Below, in pieces: positions 25,934-34,738 of a stretch of 64,000 nt of DNA. Both the position numbers and the translations under genes were made by a program. Numbering within the stretch: the stretch's first letter is position 1; each line of letters begins with the position of its first letter. This DNA comes from Erwinia sp. 198 (GTDB lineage Bacteria; Pseudomonadota; Gammaproteobacteria; Enterobacterales; Enterobacteriaceae): positions 77,803-141,802 of the forward strand of contig NZ_RHUM01000014.1 in assembly GCF_003937915.1 (NCBI RefSeq), read 5' to 3'. The notes below the pieces were generated by a model. It was given only the letters and a program-made list of their open reading frames with translations, did not search any database and was not told the DNA's origin.

Positions 25934-26632
25934 ATGCGTTTTCCCCTGATACTTGTTTCACCTGCACGACCTGAAAATGTTGGGGCGGCGGCCCGCGCCA
26001 TGAAAACCATGGGGTTTGATGAATTACGGATCGTAAACAGCCAGGCGCATCTGGAAGCAGGCGCGCGCCGGGTCGCGCATGGCGCAGGCGAGATCCTGGA
26101 AAAGGCTACGCACTGGCCTTCGCTGGCTGCCGCACTGGCGGATATCGACTTCAGCATCGCTACCACCGCGCGAAGCCGGGCAAAATTCCGCTATTACGCC
26201 ACGCCGCAGCAGGTAGAAAGCCAGCTGGCGGAAAAGCAGCAGTGGCTCGGCAGCGCGGCGCTGGTGTTTGGGCGTGAGGATACCGGCCTGACGAATGAGG
26301 AGTTAGACCTGGTGGATCTGCTGACCGGCATTCCGATGGCGGCGGACTATCCTTCGCTGAATCTTGGACAGGCGGTGATGGTGTACTGCTACCAGCTGGC
26401 GGCGCTGCGTCAGGTCGCCGTCGCGCCAGCCGTAACGGCTGACGGTCAGCAGCTGAAGGCGCTGCGTCAGCGGCTCAGTCAGCTGGTTGAGCGGCTTGAG
26501 GTCAGCGACGATCGCAAACTGGTCGACTGGCTGGATCAGCGTCTGGGCACGTTGCAACAGCGCGACACCGCTATGCTGCACCGGCTGCTGCACGACATAG
26601 AAAAAAATCTTATAGATAAAAAAACTGGCTAA
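25934..26632 (+). CDS. yjtD: SPOUT-class tRNA/rRNA methyltransferase-like protein YjtD (LasT)
   Basis: A 232-aa TrmH/SpoU family protein, related to TrmJ. The N-terminal I-L-V-S-P-A-R-P-E-N-V-G-A-A-A-R-A-M-K-T-M-G-F-type segment and the knot motifs L-V-F-G-R-E-D-T-G-L-T-N and Y-P-S-L-N-L-G-Q-A-V bind S-adenosylmethionine in this class. The specific RNA target of YjtD is not established. ATG 25934 follows AAGAAGG at 25922-25928. It lies between arcA and the thr operon, as in E. coli. Confidence 0.93.
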   Translation: MRFPLILVSPARPENVGAAARAMKTMGFDELRIVNSQAHLEAGARRVAHGAGEILEKATHWPSLAAALADIDFSIATTARSRAKFRYYATPQQVESQLAEKQQWLGSAALVFGREDTGLTNEELDLVDLLTGIPMAADYPSLNLGQAVMVYCYQLAALRQVAVAPAVTADGQQLKALRQRLSQLVERLEVSDDRKLVDWLDQRLGTLQQRDTAMLHRLLHDIEKNLIDKKTG

Positions 26633-26752
26633 CGCTCTGTACATAGCAAGACATGCTAAGGATAAGCGGCTTTCGCCTTGATTAAGATCTGTTTTCAGGC
26701 CAAATGCCTGGCGGGCGTTTTGTCAGCGGATTTGCACCTGCGGATAAAAAAA

Positions 26753-26781
26753 TTGACTTAGCCAGGGCTTTGCTTTACTTC
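26753..26781 (+). promoter_or_regulatory. thr operon promoter
   Basis: A good -35, TTGACT (26753-26758), is followed by two weak -10 candidates: TTTACT (26774-26779, spacing 15) and TACTTC (26776-26781, spacing 17). It lies about 40 bases before the leader-peptide start, and TTGACTTAG also begins the E. coli thr promoter. Confidence 0.6.
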
Positions 26782-26820
26782 TGAAAGCGGACAAATTCAA
26801 GACAGACAGTAAAATCTAAA

Positions 26821-26895
26821 ATGCGTACTCACAGCCTGATGACAACAATCATTATTACCATCACCACCATTACCACAGGTAACGGTGCGGGCTGA
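26821..26895 (+). CDS. thrL: thr operon leader peptide
   Basis: A 24-residue peptide whose middle is almost only threonine and isoleucine (M-T-T-I-I-I-T-I-T-T-I-T-T-G). Eight Thr and five Ile codons allow ribosome stalling when charged tRNAs for either are scarce, which prevents the terminator at 26919-26951 from forming. Its position before thrA is diagnostic of threonine/isoleucine attenuation. Confidence 0.95.
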   Translation: MRTHSLMTTIIITITTITTGNGAG

Positions 26896-26918
26896 CGCAT
26901 ACAGGAAAAAATAAAAAA

Positions 26919-26951
26919 AGCCCGCACCTTAAACAGTGCGGGCTTTTTTTT
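26919..26951 (+). terminator. thr attenuator terminator
   Basis: The perfect 9-bp stem AGCCCGCAC (26919-26927) / GTGCGGGCT (26936-26944) is followed by eight T. It lies between thrL and thrA, the classical attenuator. Confidence 0.95.
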
Positions 26952-26974
26952 CGGCAAAAATTCAGGAGATGATT

Positions 26975-29434
26975 ATGCGAGTGCTGAAATTCGGTGGAAC
27001 CTCAGTCGCCAACGCGGAACGATTTTTGCGCGTGGCGGATATTCTGGAGAGCAATGCCAGGCAGGGACAGGTTGCTACCGTATTGTCCGCGCCGGCCAAA
27101 ATCACCAACCATCTGGTGGCAATGATTGAAAAAACCATCAGCGGGCAGGATGCGCAGGTAAACCTGCTCGATGCCGAAAAGATTTTTGACGTGCTGCTGC
27201 AAGGGCTGGCGGAAGCGGAGCCGAACTTTCCCTATGCCCGTCTGAAAGCCGTGGTGGATGCGGAGTTCGCTCAGCTGAAGCAGGTGCTGCACGGCATTGG
27301 CCTGCTCGGCCAGTGTCCGGACAGCGTCAATGCTGCCATTATTTGCCGGGGCGAGAAGCTGTCAATCGCCATTATGGAAGGGCTGCTCCAGGCGCGCGGC
27401 TACGGCGTCAGCGTGATCGATCCCGTTGAAAAGCTGCTGGCGACAGGCCACTATCTTGAGTCCACCGTGGATATTCCTGAGTCCACTCGCCGTATCGCTG
27501 CCGCGCAGATCCCTGTCGAAAATATGATCCTGATGGCGGGCTTTACCGCTGGAAACGAAAAGGGCGAGCTGGTGGTGCTGGGCCGTAACGGCTCCGACTA
27601 CTCCGCCGCCGTGCTGGCTGCCTGTCTGCGCGCCGACTGCTGCGAAATCTGGACCGATGTCGATGGCGTTTACACCTGCGATCCGCGTCAGGTGCCGGAC
27701 GCCCGTCTGCTGAAAACCATGTCCTATCAGGAGGCGATGGAGCTTTCCTACTTCGGCGCTAAAGTGCTGCATCCGCGCACCATCACGCCGATCGCCCAGT
27801 TTCAAATTCCCTGCCTGATTAAAAATACCGCCAACCCGCAGGCGCCCGGCACGCTGATCGGCGGCGACAGCGCCAGTGATGACAACCCGGTAAAAGGCAT
27901 CACCAACCTGAATAACATGGCGATGTTTAACGTCTCCGGGCCCGGCATGAAGGGGATGATCGGCATGGCCGCGCGCGTGTTCGCCGCCATGTCCCGCAGC
28001 GGCATCTCCGTGGTGTTGATCACCCAGTCTTCTTCCGAATACAGCATCAGCTTCTGCGTGCCGCAAAGCGATCAGCTGCGCGCTCGTCGCGTACTGGAAG
28101 ACGAGTTCTTCCTGGAGCTGAAAGACGGGCTGCTGGAACCGCTGGACGTGATGGAAAATTTGGCCGTGATCTCGGTGGTGGGCGACGGAATGCGCACGCT
28201 GCGCGGTATCTCCGCGAAGTTCTTCTCGGCGCTGGCGCGGGCCAATATCAATATCGTCGCCATCGCGCAGGGGTCTTCAGAGCGCTCTATTTCCGTGGTG
28301 GTACATAACGACGATGCCACGACCGGCGTGCGCGTGGTGCACCAGATGCTGTTCGCCACCGACCAGGTTATTGAAGTGTTCGTCATCGGCATCGGCGGCG
28401 TTGGCGCGGCGCTAATCGAACAGCTTTCCCGCCAGCAGGCGTGGCTGAAGAACAAGCATATCGATCTGCGCGTCTGCGGCATCGCCAACTCCAGAGCGCT
28501 GTTGACCAACGTGCACGGCATCCCGCTGGATAACTGGCAGGCCGCGCTCCAGGAAGCCAAAGAGCCTTTTAACCTGGCGCGCCTGAACCGTCTGGTGAAA
28601 GAGTATCATTTGCTTAACCCGGTCATTGTCGACTGTACCTCCAGCCAGGCCGTGGCCGACCAGTACGCGGATTTTCTGGCCGATGGCTTTCACGTCGTCA
28701 CGCCTAACAAAAAGGCCAATACCTCGTCCTGGCAATACTATCAGCAGATGCGCGCGGCCGCCGCCAAATCGCGCCGCAAATTCCTGTACGATACCAATGT
28801 GGGCGCGGGCCTGCCGGTGATTGAAAATCTGCAAAACCTGCTTAACGCCGGTGATGAGCTGCTGCGTTTCTCCGGCATTCTGTCTGGTTCGCTTTCTTAT
28901 ATCTTTGGCAAGCTGGATGAAGGCGTGTCGCTGTCGGAAGCGACCCGTACGGCGCGCGAAATGGGCTTTACCGAGCCGGATCCGCGCGACGATCTCTCCG
29001 GGATGGACGTGGCGCGCAAGCTGCTGATCCTGGCACGTGAAGCGGGCTATCAGCTGGAGCTGAGCGATATCGAAATCGAAGCCGTGCTGCCGGAGGCGTT
29101 TAACGCGCTGGACGTGGAAACCTTTATGCAGCGGCTGCCGGAGCTGGACGACGCTTTTACCGCCCGGGTGCGCCGCGCGGCCGATGAGGACAAAGTGTTG
29201 CGCTTTGTCGGCGTGATTGAAGAGGGTGGCCGCTGCCACGTGAAGATCGATGCTGTTGACGGCAACGATCCGCTGTATAAAGTCAAAAACGGCGAAAATG
29301 CTTTAGCTTTTTACAGCCGCTATTATCAGCCTATACCGCTGGTGCTGCGCGGTTACGGTGCCGGTAACGATGTGACCGCCGCGGGCGTGTTTGCCGATCT
29401 GTTACGCACCTTGTCATGGAAGTTGGGAGTTTAA
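26975..29434 (+). CDS. thrA: Bifunctional aspartokinase I / homoserine dehydrogenase I
   Basis: An 819-aa fusion (E. coli 820). Aspartokinase ~1-250 (K-F-G-G-T-S-V at the start), tandem ACT regulatory domains ~310-460, homoserine dehydrogenase ~465-819 (G-I-G-G-V-G nucleotide loop; [11 protein letters not shown] catalytic region). It catalyses the first and third steps of the aspartate-to-threonine route and is threonine-inhibited in relatives. ATG 26975 is chosen because AGGAG (26964-26968) precedes it and M-R-V-L-K-F-G-G matches E. coli. Confidence 0.98.
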   Translation: MRVLKFGGTSVANAERFLRVADILESNARQGQVATVLSAPAKITNHLVAMIEKTISGQDAQVNLLDAEKIFDVLLQGLAEAEPNFPYARLKAVVDAEFAQLKQVLHGIGLLGQCPDSVNAAIICRGEKLSIAIMEGLLQARGYGVSVIDPVEKLLATGHYLESTVDIPESTRRIAAAQIPVENMILMAGFTAGNEKGELVVLGRNGSDYSAAVLAACLRADCCEIWTDVDGVYTCDPRQVPDARLLKTMSYQEAMELSYFGAKVLHPRTITPIAQFQIPCLIKNTANPQAPGTLIGGDSASDDNPVKGITNLNNMAMFNVSGPGMKGMIGMAARVFAAMSRSGISVVLITQSSSEYSISFCVPQSDQLRARRVLEDEFFLELKDGLLEPLDVMENLAVISVVGDGMRTLRGISAKFFSALARANINIVAIAQGSSERSISVVVHNDDATTGVRVVHQMLFATDQVIEVFVIGIGGVGAALIEQLSRQQAWLKNKHIDLRVCGIANSRALLTNVHGIPLDNWQAALQEAKEPFNLARLNRLVKEYHLLNPVIVDCTSSQAVADQYADFLADGFHVVTPNKKANTSSWQYYQQMRAAAAKSRRKFLYDTNVGAGLPVIENLQNLLNAGDELLRFSGILSGSLSYIFGKLDEGVSLSEATRTAREMGFTEPDPRDDLSGMDVARKLLILAREAGYQLELSDIEIEAVLPEAFNALDVETFMQRLPELDDAFTARVRRAADEDKVLRFVGVIEEGGRCHVKIDAVDGNDPLYKVKNGENALAFYSRYYQPIPLVLRGYGAGNDVTAAGVFADLLRTLSWKLGV

Positions 29435-29436
29435 AC

Positions 29437-30366
29437 ATGGTTAAGATCTATGCGCCAGCCTCAATCGGCAACGTCAGCGTCGGCTTCGACGTGCTGGGCG
29501 CGGCGGTTTCGCCCGTCGACGGAACGCTGCTGGGCGACTGCGTAACGGTGGAGGCGGCCAGCGAGTTCAGCCTGCGCAACGAGGGACACTTTGTCAGCAA
29601 GCTGCCTGCCGATCCGCAGGAAAATATCGTCTGGCAGTGCTGGGATCGCTTTTGCGAGGCGATCGGCAAACGCGTACCGGTAGCAATGACGCTGGAAAAA
29701 AATATGCCGATCGGCTCCGGTCTGGGATCGAGCGCCTGCTCGGTGGTGGCCGGGCTGATGGCGATGAACGAACACTGCGGCAAGCCGCTCGACGACAACC
29801 AGCTGCTGACGCTGATGGGCGAGCTGGAAGGCCGGGTTTCCGGCAGCGTTCACTTTGATAACGTGGCGCCCTGTTTCCTGGGCGGCCTGCAGCTGATGCT
29901 GGAAGAGAACGGCGTGATTAGCCAGCCGGTACCGTGCTTTGACGACTGGCTATGGGTAATGGCCTATCCCGGCATCAAGGTTTCCACCGCCGAGGCGCGC
30001 GCAATCCTGCCTGCGCAATATCGCAAAGAAGATATCATCAAACACGGCCGCTATCTGGGCGGTTTTCTTCACGCCTGCCACACTCAGCAGCCGGAACTGG
30101 CGGCGAAGCTGATGCGCGACGTGATCGCCGAACCCTACCGCACTAAACTGTTACCGGGCTTCGCCAATGCCCGCCAGGCCGCCCAGGATATCGGCGCGCT
30201 GGCCTGCGGCATTTCCGGCTCCGGGCCGACGCTGTTCGCCGTCTGTAATCAGGCCGACACGGCGCAGCGCATGGCAGACTGGCTTCGCCAGCACTACCTG
30301 CAAAACGAGGATGGCTTCGTCCATATTTGCCGCTTAGACACGGCTGGCGCACGTAAACTGGGATAA
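29437..30366 (+). CDS. thrB: Homoserine kinase
   Basis: A 309-aa GHMP-superfamily kinase that phosphorylates homoserine. The ATP loop [10 protein letters not shown] and C-terminal [10 protein letters not shown] are present. ATG 29437 starts two bases after the thrA stop, which implies translational coupling; E. coli ThrB has 310 aa. Confidence 0.98.
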   Translation: MVKIYAPASIGNVSVGFDVLGAAVSPVDGTLLGDCVTVEAASEFSLRNEGHFVSKLPADPQENIVWQCWDRFCEAIGKRVPVAMTLEKNMPIGSGLGSSACSVVAGLMAMNEHCGKPLDDNQLLTLMGELEGRVSGSVHFDNVAPCFLGGLQLMLEENGVISQPVPCFDDWLWVMAYPGIKVSTAEARAILPAQYRKEDIIKHGRYLGGFLHACHTQQPELAAKLMRDVIAEPYRTKLLPGFANARQAAQDIGALACGISGSGPTLFAVCNQADTAQRMADWLRQHYLQNEDGFVHICRLDTAGARKLG

Positions 30367-30369
30367 CGC

Positions 30370-31656
30370 ATGAAACTTTATAATCTGAAAGATCACAACG
30401 AGCAGGTCAGCTTTTCACAGGCGGTTAAACAGGGCCTGGGCAGCCAGCAGGGGCTCTTTTTCCCGCTGGAACTGCCGGAGTTTGAGCTGACCGATATCGA
30501 CGCCATGCTGGAGATGGATTTCGTCAGCCGCAGCAGCAAAATTCTCTCTGCTTTCATCGGCGACGAAATCGACGCGCATCATCTGCACGAGCGGGTGAAA
30601 AACGCGTTTGCTTTCCCCGCGCCGGTAGCGAAAGTCACCGATGATATTTCTGCGCTGGAGCTGTTTCACGGCCCGACGCTGGCTTTTAAAGACTTCGGCG
30701 GCCGCTTTATGGCGCAGATGCTCTCTTACGTCAGCGGTGCGGACGAGAAGATCACCATCCTGACCGCCACTTCTGGCGATACCGGTGCGGCCGTAGCCCA
30801 TGCGTTTTACGGCATGGACAACGTGCGCGTGGTGATCCTCTATCCGCAGGGCAAAATTAGCCCGCTGCAGGAGAAGCTGTTCTGTACGCTGGGCGGCAAT
30901 ATCCAGACGATTGCTATCGACGGCGATTTCGACACCTGCCAGTCGCTGGTCAAGCAGGCCTTCGATGACGAGCTGCTGAAGAAGGCCATCGGCCTGAACT
31001 CGGCGAACTCGATCAATATCAGCCGCCTGCTGGCGCAGATTTGCTACTACTTTGAAGCGGTGGCGCAGCTGCCGCAGGAAAAACGTAATCAGCTGGTGGT
31101 GTCGGTGCCGAGCGGCAACTTTGGCGATCTGACGGCGGGCCTGCTGGCGAAGTCGCTGGGCCTGCCGGTGAAGCGTTTTATTGCCGCCACCAACGCCAAC
31201 GATACCGTGCCGCGCTTCCTGAAAGGCGGTGAATGGCTGCCTGCCGCTACCGTTTCCACGTTGTCCAATGCCATGGACGTCAGCCAGCCGAACAACTGGC
31301 CGCGCGTTGAGGAGCTGTTCCGCCGGAAAACCTGGCGTCTGACCGACCTGGGCTTCGGCGCGGTAGATGATGAAACCACCCGCGCCACCATGCGCGAGCT
31401 GGCGGATCTGGGCTATATCTCCGAGCCGCACGCCGCTATCGCTTATCGACTGCTGCGCGATCAGCTACAGGAAGGCGAGTTCGGCCTGTTCCTGGGCACG
31501 GCGCATCCGGCCAAGTTCAAGGAGAGCGTGGAAGAAATCCTGGGCCAGACGCTGCCGCTGCCGCAGGAGCTGGCGGATCGCGCCGGGCTGCCGCTGCTGT
31601 CGCACAAGATGGCCGCCGATTTCGCCGAGCTGCGCGACTTCCTGCTCTACAAATAA
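30370..31656 (+). CDS. thrC: Threonine synthase
   Basis: A 428-aa PLP enzyme (same length as E. coli) converting O-phosphohomoserine to threonine. The PLP lysine is in L-A-F-K-D-F-G-G-R, and T-A-T-S-G-D-T-G binds the phosphate. It begins three bases after the thrB stop and ends the operon, with a strong hairpin following. Downstream, instead of yaaA directly, an inserted effector/chaperone locus begins. Confidence 0.98.
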   Translation: MKLYNLKDHNEQVSFSQAVKQGLGSQQGLFFPLELPEFELTDIDAMLEMDFVSRSSKILSAFIGDEIDAHHLHERVKNAFAFPAPVAKVTDDISALELFHGPTLAFKDFGGRFMAQMLSYVSGADEKITILTATSGDTGAAVAHAFYGMDNVRVVILYPQGKISPLQEKLFCTLGGNIQTIAIDGDFDTCQSLVKQAFDDELLKKAIGLNSANSINISRLLAQICYYFEAVAQLPQEKRNQLVVSVPSGNFGDLTAGLLAKSLGLPVKRFIAATNANDTVPRFLKGGEWLPAATVSTLSNAMDVSQPNNWPRVEELFRRKTWRLTDLGFGAVDDETTRATMRELADLGYISEPHAAIAYRLLRDQLQEGEFGLFLGTAHPAKFKESVEEILGQTLPLPQELADRAGLPLLSHKMAADFAELRDFLLYK

Positions 31657-31660
31657 CGCC

Positions 31661-31686
31661 TCAGGCCCTTATTCATAAGGGCCTGA
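31661..31686 (+). terminator. thrC terminator hairpin
   Basis: A perfect 11-bp stem TCAGGCCCTTA / TAAGGGCCTGA with a four-base loop starts five bases after the thrC stop. The following bases are only moderately T-rich, so termination may be partial. Confidence 0.75.
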
Positions 31687-31919
31687 GATTGTTGACGCAC
31701 TCATCCTCTGTCATCAAGTCGCATTCGGGCCGGTGGAAAGCAGCGGAGGCAGATCGGAGCACGGACACGCCATGAATACGTATGCAGGCTCGTTTCGCGC
31801 GTCCATGCGCGAAAACGGTCCGCTTATTCGCTCAGCCTCTGCCGCTGTGAAGCGGTTGTGTTGCTATAAAAAATGACAGTATAGAGTCGCGGGCTTTTAA
31901 GTTTGTCATCAAACATTGG
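31687..31919. other. Gap between the threonine operon and the effector-like gene
   Basis: No certain gene. A nine-base direct repeat TGTCATCAA occurs at 31709-31717 and 31904-31912. A 34-codon frame (31772-31876) has no ribosome site or recognisable product, and I do not call it. Confidence 0.3.
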
Positions 31920-31941
31920 CCCTTATCCGTAAGGGTCTTTT
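31920..31941. terminator. Second hairpin sharing the thrC-terminator core
   Basis: CCCTTA (31920-31925) and TAAGGG (31930-31935) form a stem with loop TCCG, followed on the + strand by TCTTTT. The same CCCTTA/TAAGGG core is in the thrC hairpin 230 bases upstream. It lies nine bases past the stop of the leftward gene at 31950 and could serve transcripts from either side, though the T tract favours rightward ones. Confidence 0.5.
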
Positions 31942-31949
31942 CCTGCCTG

Positions 31950-33629
31950 CTATGCCGTCCCGCTGGTGGAGGGCTCTCCTGAGTTTCCGGGTGATTGTGG
32001 TGACCCTGAAGGCTGAATAACGGCCGTTTGCTGCCCGGAAGGCGGCGCGGCTATCGCCTGCTGGCTACGGCTATCCGCTGCCGGATTCGGCTGCCCGGCG
32101 GCGGTGATATTAACCGGCCCGCTGGCGGCGGCTGCTACGGCGGCGCGCACTTTACTGTGCGCCTGATAGATCTGGTTCACCATCTTGTAGGTCAGGCCAA
32201 ACGCGGCTGCGGTGCCGCCGTTGTTCAGCAGGCTGGAGAGCAGCGGCGACAGCGAGCCTTTGGTCGCCGCATTCAGCACCTGCTGCGCGGCCAGGGTGCT
32301 GCTGTTGGCGAAGTTATTCCAGCTCAGACGGGCAATCGAGTGATCCAGCAGGCGGCCATAATCCTTCATCGGCAGGGAAGGGGAGAACTTTTGCGAGTCG
32401 CCCGCGCGTTTGGCGTCATAATGCTTGCCCAGAAAGGCATCGCCCGTCTCAATCACGGTATTGCAGGCGGCACGGATGCCGGAAACCAGCGCCGCCATCG
32501 TGTGCAGCTCTTTCCCGCTGAGCCGCTGCCCGGCCGCATCGCGAATTTCAGGGCCGGAAACGGTATAGCCCTGCGGCAGCGCTTTCTGGATAAGACCGTC
32601 CTGCAACATGCCCATCGCCAGCGTATTCAGCGTGTACCAGGCGCCGTTGGTGCGCATATCGCCATCGCTGACGCCATGGCCTGGTTTGCCGTCGCGCGAG
32701 GCCACCATGCTGCCGGTCGCCTGCAAAGATTCGCGCGAGGCCGCGTAAAGCACGTTGCGCAGCTGGGTGCTGAGCACGCGGGTGGTTAAGCCAGGGTTAT
32801 TGGTCAGCACGCCGGCCACCGACATGCCTATATTTATCAGTTCGGCGGCGACCTGCTGTCCGGTTACGCGCTGCGAGTCCTGCTGGTGTTTGTCCGTCAT
32901 GCTTTGCCATTCCTGCGGCTTATCGCGCTGGATCACGTCTGCCTGGCCCGGACTCAGGCCAAACTGACCGCGCACGGCGACGGCATTGTTTTGCGGATCG
33001 CGGGCCAGACGCGGCTCCCTGATATGGTGATGCGCGGCGATGTTTGCCAGCGACACCGCGACCTGAAGCCCCACGGCGGCGGTCGGATGCTTCTCTGCCA
33101 GATGCGGCAGCATCATGTTATAGGCCTCGATAAAGGCCTCTTCGCGCATTAGCGTCGGCAACCCACAGGTGACCATCTGCTGTAGCGCATGGCCGCCCAG
33201 CGCGCCCCAGGCTTTGTTTTGCAGCGGCGCAGAGGCGAATTTCCCCAGGGTGACGGCGGAATGTTTGGTTTCGTTCCAGCCTGCTTTGCCGGCGATCCTG
33301 GCGCCTTTCCAGCTTTGATTACCGACATACTTCGTGCCCTGCCAGCCCGCTTTGCCCGCTACCGTCATTTTGTCGGCGGCGTAGCTGCCGCCGGTCTTTA
33401 AGTTGCCCCATGCCGCGTTGCCGACGGTTTGCAGGCCGCCTGAAGTAGTCTGTAACCCTTTTCTGGCACCCTCCGCCAGGCCGGAAAAAAACTGGCCTGC
33501 CGCGCGGCTGGCCCTGGCCGCGCGCGCCGGTGCCGCAGCGGGCAGCGGGCCGCTTTCAATATCGCCTCTGCTGTTCTGCACGGCCATTTGCTGTAGGACA
33601 GGCGCGCGCTGGATTGGATCAGTCATCAT
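31950..33629 (-). CDS. Putative type III secreted effector with 11-residue amphipathic repeats
   Basis: 559 aa with no family I recognise. Residues 1-57 are Ala/Ser/Pro/Arg-rich without a Sec signal, as in type III export signals. Residues 69-123 form five 11-residue repeats (small-G-x-x-small-W-x-x-x-basic-x; W at 74, 96, 107, 118). Residues ~150-500 are helical, with hydrophobic stretches near 185-198, 260-277 and 455-485. The tail ~505-559 is Pro/Ser/Gly/Gln-rich and probably disordered. Its start overlaps the upstream CesT-like gene by ATGA; AGAGG at 33635-33631 is better spaced for the second ATG (33626). That linkage and the N-terminal composition are the basis for calling it an effector. 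It could also be a translocator or another secreted substrate. Activity is unknown. Confidence 0.55.
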   Translation of the reverse strand: MMTDPIQRAPVLQQMAVQNSRGDIESGPLPAAAPARAARASRAAGQFFSGLAEGARKGLQTTSGGLQTVGNAAWGNLKTGGSYAADKMTVAGKAGWQGTKYVGNQSWKGARIAGKAGWNETKHSAVTLGKFASAPLQNKAWGALGGHALQQMVTCGLPTLMREEAFIEAYNMMLPHLAEKHPTAAVGLQVAVSLANIAAHHHIREPRLARDPQNNAVAVRGQFGLSPGQADVIQRDKPQEWQSMTDKHQQDSQRVTGQQVAAELINIGMSVAGVLTNNPGLTTRVLSTQLRNVLYAASRESLQATGSMVASRDGKPGHGVSDGDMRTNGAWYTLNTLAMGMLQDGLIQKALPQGYTVSGPEIRDAAGQRLSGKELHTMAALVSGIRAACNTVIETGDAFLGKHYDAKRAGDSQKFSPSLPMKDYGRLLDHSIARLSWNNFANSSTLAAQQVLNAATKGSLSPLLSSLLNNGGTAAAFGLTYKMVNQIYQAHSKVRAAVAAAASGPVNITAAGQPNPAADSRSQQAIAAPPSGQQTAVIQPSGSPQSPGNSGEPSTSGTA

Positions 33630-34621
33630 TCACCTCTTTGTGCATCGCTGCTGAAAGCCATGGTCAGGGTCATCAGATTTGCCAGCCATTCGGCTAAATC
33701 AATGCCGCCCAGCCCCAGAGAATCCCAGCGGCAGAGCAGGCTGACCTCTTCCTGATAAAGCCCCAGCGAGCAGTGCGTCAGCAGCTGTAGATCCCTGTTG
33801 GCGGCCAGCAGCCGGCGGGCGTCATCCGTCTTCAGTTCAAGCGGCGTGGAAAGGAAAAGATGTCGGCCGTCGCCGTCGGCGGTAATGGCTATCTCACGCT
33901 CGGGAAAGCGTAGCGAGCACAGGCAGCCGTGCAGATGGTATTGCGTTGCGGGCAGTGCTAACGCGGCGACAGCCTGTTGCACCAGCGGGTAGTGCCACCG
34001 GGCGGCCAGCGCCTGTTCCGCCAGCGAGTCGATTTTTAACGCCGTCTGCTGCTGCCAGTTAGCCACCCAGCCGGGCAGCGCTGGCGCTTTGTCTGCGTGC
34101 TGCGTTGCTTCGGGCTGGCCGAGAGACAGCAGTAAATCGATCAGGCTGGCGGCAAGGGCGTCGATATCGTTAAGGACGGCCGCCAGCGCCAGTGCATCGT
34201 CAACGGCATCAAAAGCCAGGCGTCTGGTCAGCAGCGTCGTGCCCTGTTCATCCAGCGAAAGGCTGATGCCGTTCATCGCCATCGCCACGCCGTTAGCGCG
34301 CAGCAACAGCTGCTGCCAGGTTTCAGAGTGGATTGCCTGAGGGGGGCGCAAATAGCCGACGGCGAGCCATAGCGGTACGGGATCTTCGCTTTGGCAAATC
34401 ATAACCACATGCAGCGCGTCCAGGCGGAGCAGACCGGTTTCGGCAAATTGCTGCTGCGCCCGTTCGTCTACGCCAAACTGCGCTGCCGCCGCCTGCAGCC
34501 AGGCGTGCGAGCCAACGGGCAGCGAATTTTGCAGCGCGGGCGCGGCGGCGTTTACGATAGGGGGGTGAGCGGCGTGCCAGGCTCTGTCAGTGACGGTTTT
34601 AAGAAGCGCTTGCCGATCCAT
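33626..34621 (-). CDS. Tandem CesT-like type III secretion chaperone (two fused domains)
   Basis: 331 aa, about twice the usual 130-160 of CesT-family chaperones. Two halves repeat the same pattern. Residues ~40-165 have L-L-L-R-A-N at 105-110, then hydrophobic strands (I-S-L-S-L-D) and a helix (A-L-A-A-S-L-I-D-L-L). Residues ~210-322 have R-L-L-A-A-N at 270-275, then C-S-L-G-L-Y and L-A-E-W-L-A-N-L. These L-x-A-N / strand / helix features are typical of class I type III chaperones, which normally dimerise, so the fusion may act as an internal dimer. The stop overlaps the effector-like gene. Acidic-helix residues are moderate. Family assignment is by pattern recognition only. Confidence 0.65.
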   Translation of the reverse strand: MDRQALLKTVTDRAWHAAHPPIVNAAAPALQNSLPVGSHAWLQAAAAQFGVDERAQQQFAETGLLRLDALHVVMICQSEDPVPLWLAVGYLRPPQAIHSETWQQLLLRANGVAMAMNGISLSLDEQGTTLLTRRLAFDAVDDALALAAVLNDIDALAASLIDLLLSLGQPEATQHADKAPALPGWVANWQQQTALKIDSLAEQALAARWHYPLVQQAVAALALPATQYHLHGCLCSLRFPEREIAITADGDGRHLFLSTPLELKTDDARRLLAANRDLQLLTHCSLGLYQEEVSLLCRWDSLGLGGIDLAEWLANLMTLTMAFSSDAQRGE

Positions 34622-34627
34622 AATTAC

Positions 34628-34655
34628 CTCAAGGCTGATGCAGATAAGCCTTGAG
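34628..34655 (-). promoter_or_regulatory. Inverted repeat overlapping the chaperone ribosome binding site
   Basis: CTCAAGGCT (34628-34636) and AGCCTTGAG (34647-34655) are perfect reverse complements with a 10-base loop. In a leftward transcript the second arm ends at the GAGG that serves the ATG at 34621, so the hairpin would hide the ribosome site. It could instead be a DNA operator. If transcription starts at the candidate HrpL box (34652-34679), the first arm would not be in the RNA. Confidence 0.5.
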
Positions 34656-34679
34656 TAGAGCGAGCGGCTGCGCGGTTCG
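34652..34679 (-). promoter_or_regulatory. Imperfect HrpL-type (hrp box) promoter candidate
   Basis: Read leftward: CGAACC (34679-34674), 15 bases, then CTACTCA (34658-34652). The hrp-box consensus is GGAACC-N15/16-CCACNNA, so two key positions differ (C for G, T for C). It lies 30 bases before the chaperone start, a sensible promoter distance. The pattern could be chance, and no hrpL is in view. Confidence 0.3.
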
Positions 34680-34708
34680 GTACCATAACAAAACGCTATG
34701 GCTGGATC

Positions 34709-34736
34709 TGAAAAGGCGGCCCGCCCGCGAAAGCGG
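34709..34736 (-). terminator. Probable yaaA terminator
   Basis: Leftward from the yaaA stop, CCCGC-TTTC-GCGGG and a further GC-rich arm are followed by TTTT. The stem is short, so it is moderately supported. Confidence 0.4.
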
Positions 34737-34738
34737 GA

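Noticed and set aside
31772..31876. 34-codon frame after thrC as a small gene
   Set aside because: No ribosome site, no recognisable sequence, and it lies in a repeat-bearing gap.
34652..34679. Taking the hrp-box-like sequence as proof of an Hrp-type secretion system
   Set aside because: Two of the conserved positions differ and no hrp/hrc gene is visible. It is kept only as a low-confidence site.
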